A stretch of DNA of 20,153 nucleotides. Origin: Stephanodiscus triporus (Eukaryota; Bacillariophyta; Thalassiosirophyceae; Thalassiosirales; Thalassiosiraceae). Positions 18,654 through 20,153 of the stretch are shown here, in pieces. The position numbers and the translations under genes were made by a program. The stretch's first letter is position 1, and every line of letters starts with the position of its first letter. The DNA lies in assembly GCA_036939755.1 (NCBI GenBank), contig JALLAZ010000190.1, forward strand, positions 1 through 20,153, in the 5' to 3' direction. The notes under the pieces are model-generated. The model ran no database searches. It saw only the letters and a program-made list of their open reading frames with translations, and was not told the DNA's origin.

Positions 18654-19001
18654 ATTCAATTTGAATGTTTTTTTTACATGTGTTTCTCTTTTTTTTACAA
18701 ATTCCCGGTATGTTAATCTACAGGTTCCCACTAACCTGGGCGGTAGGGGAGACGCGCTTTTCCGTAAAATTCACTAAGTCAAAACATTCAATTTGAATGT
18801 TTTCTAAAATATGATATCGTACTCGCTCGCACTCGCTCCAAAATTTAGTGACTGCCTGTGGTCATTTTCGTTTGCAACTTCAATGCTGGATGTTGTACCC
18901 CATTCAATCTGAATACATTCAAATTAAATGTTTTCGGGTGACAAATGTTGATCAATTTCGATGTATTCAAATTGAATGTTTTGGACGTATTCAAATTGAA
19001 T
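18654..19001. repeat. Array of six ATTCAAATTGAAT near-palindromes
   Basis: Copies lie at 18654-18666 and 18786-18798 (ATTCAATTTGAAT, the reverse-complement form), 18902-18914 (one mismatch), 18917-18929 (one mismatch), 18965-18977 and 18989-19001. Most are followed by GTTTT. The last three are spaced 48 and 24 bp apart, suggesting a 24-bp unit. In one minus-strand frame the spacing reads as TFNLNTSK repeats, but that frame is short and unsupported. The array may be a transcription-factor array or part of a dispersed repeat. Confidence 0.8.
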
Positions 19002-19075
19002 GTGTTTGGTTTCGACAGGATGGCGGCACGTGCGGGTGATGATGAGTCCACAGAAGATGGGCTCAATGAGGATTT

Positions 19076-19253
19076 CGATTTTAGGGGTGGATGCGACAAT
19101 CAAATAGGCTTTGAAAGTCGGAATATTATCCAGTAAAAAACTCTTAGTGTTACTGCTACAACCTCGATTTTAGGGGTGGATGCGACAATCAAATAGGCTT
19201 TGCAAGTCAGAATATTATCCAGTAAAAAGCTCTTAGTGTTACTGCTACAACCT
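19076..19253. repeat. 89-bp tandem repeat, two copies
   Basis: Copies at 19076-19164 and 19165-19253 are head to tail and differ at only about three positions. Each begins CGATTTTAGGGGTGG and ends GCTACAACCT. The high identity implies a recent tandem duplication. Confidence 0.92.
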
Positions 19254-19965
19254 GACAGCGGGCTGGCTGTTTCGATCGTTCTCTTCTTGAGGTAATATGG
19301 CAGGAAATTCTCGCGACAGACTTCACAAGAATAGTTGCAGGAGCAGATATCCTAAGGAGCTCTGGAGGTGCGCCAAAAAATATGTAGGGACATCTAGCAA
19401 ATGGGTACCAAATTCTGGCGCGGGAGGAAATTTGGAAACCCTCAGAAAAAAGAGGTTCAAAAAAGAGAGGCACACAAGAAAGCCCCCCTGAAAAAAAGAA
19501 CCAAGATGAATCTGACTTCCTTCCACAGTTTGAGGAAGTCACAAATAGGACAACCAATGTTATTTTTTGAGCAGAGGGCAAGGCCACCGAAGGTGGCACA
19601 TGTGCGAGCATACCAAGCAGTTGCAAATGTGATGCCCAAGTACACTCTGGTTTGGAAAGGAATACGTTGGAGTGGTCCACAGCCCAGGTTTCATTACGAC
19701 GACAAATGACGAGAAACGCAGATCCATGTGTGTGTTAAGTAGTTCTTTGTATATAGTTTAGTGTTATTAATCTAGTCCTTCACCTTACCCTGTAATTCCC
19801 TTGTAGGTACCACATCAGAAGCCTGAATATCGTTCGTCGAAGCCATAGTAGCTACCGGATAGATTTAATGGCTATGTACGACCATAGATTTCTTCCAAAT
19901 TTTTTTAGCTTGTTTAAATAGCAGCATAAATTGCCAAACGTAAACTAAATGACTGTACAGTAAAC
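19254..19965. other. Unassigned sequence near the right edge
   Basis: Several short overlapping plus-strand frames occur between 19297 and 19709 (for example a basic Lys/Arg-rich peptide, and one ending GIRWSGPQPRFHYDDK), but none resembles a known family or has convincing splice partners. From about 19720 the sequence is AT-rich. It could be the 5' part of the partial gene at the edge or remnants of a repeat element. Confidence 0.3.
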
Positions 19966-20153
19966 TTAATTTTTCTGTTTGGGAGGGATGAAGCTGATCT
20001 TTTCAATAACGACATTGTCAAATCATTTTGCAAGAACAAACTCTTACCAAATCACAAGTTCCTCGCACCAGAACAGTTGAAGTACATGGATGACAGATGG
20101 TCCCTCTGTTTCAAGATCTATGCCGAGATAGAAATTCCGGACACAATCAAGAC
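19966..20153 (+). CDS. Partial unknown protein frame running off the window
   Basis: An open plus-strand frame reaches the window end and encodes a natural-looking mix of residues (LFGRDEADLFNNDIVKSF, then KYMDDRWSLCFKIYAEIEIP). It has no upstream ATG before the preceding in-frame stop. It would therefore be an internal exon entered through an acceptor such as TGTACAG ending near 19961, or one slightly downstream. I do not recognise the family. The chance of a coincidental open frame of 60 codons is real. Confidence 0.3.

Noticed and set aside
18345..18731. Minus-strand frame of 128 codons
   Set aside because: It overlaps repeat copy 2 and is not conserved in frame in copy 1. There is no recognisable protein feature.
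1..20153. tRNA, rRNA, CRISPR arrays, bacterial operons or insertion sequences
   Set aside because: I saw no tRNA cloverleaf, rRNA segment, regularly spaced CRISPR repeats or transposase domain. Introns and protein families point to a eukaryotic nuclear locus.

Overview
The window looks like nuclear DNA of a centric diatom (Thalassiosira-like). Genes are spread on both strands with small GT-AG introns of 75-194 bp. The first protein has the ankyrin style common in diatoms. A transporter begins with a signal peptide and an ASAF-like plastid motif. Two secreted proteins are rich in lysine, serine, proline or alanine in the manner of silica-associated wall proteins. A ciliary coiled-coil protein (CCDC148) fits a lineage that keeps flagellated sperm. 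The species itself cannot be fixed from the sequence alone.

Layout. 394-3024 (+): single-exon ankyrin plus coiled-coil protein. 3025-4670: AT-rich intergenic sequence ending in the Derlin promoter. 4671-5656 (+): three-exon Derlin. 6036-8097 (-): three-exon PIG-U, a GPI-transamidase subunit. 8548-10168 (+): two-exon aromatic amino-acid permease with a probable plastid presequence and an in-frame TAG. 10309-12054 (-): two-exon CCDC148. 12130-13620: GC-rich, G-tract-rich, CGA/CGT-rich island with no believable gene. 13775-14245 (-): small secreted lysine-rich, silaffin-like protein. 14814-17894 (-): three-exon gene for a secreted protein with two copies of a cupredoxin-like plus DUF305 module behind a Trp/Glu-Pro/Lys-Ser-Gly region containing two complete pentalysine clusters. 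17895-20153: repeat-rich sequence with direct repeats, a six-copy near-palindrome array, an 89-bp tandem repeat and a partial frame running off the end.

How the genes fit together. Derlin (ER-associated degradation) and PIG-U (GPI anchoring) are convergent ER genes. PIG-U and the permease share a divergent promoter of about 450 bp. The two neighbouring minus-strand genes at 13.8-17.9 kb both encode exported proteins with silica-protein-like composition. The larger is the most interesting object in the window: a two-module candidate copper protein carrying a motif known to direct proteins to diatom biosilica.

All splice sites were inferred by eye from GT/AG signals and continuity with the protein families. 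No alignment, expression or database evidence was available.
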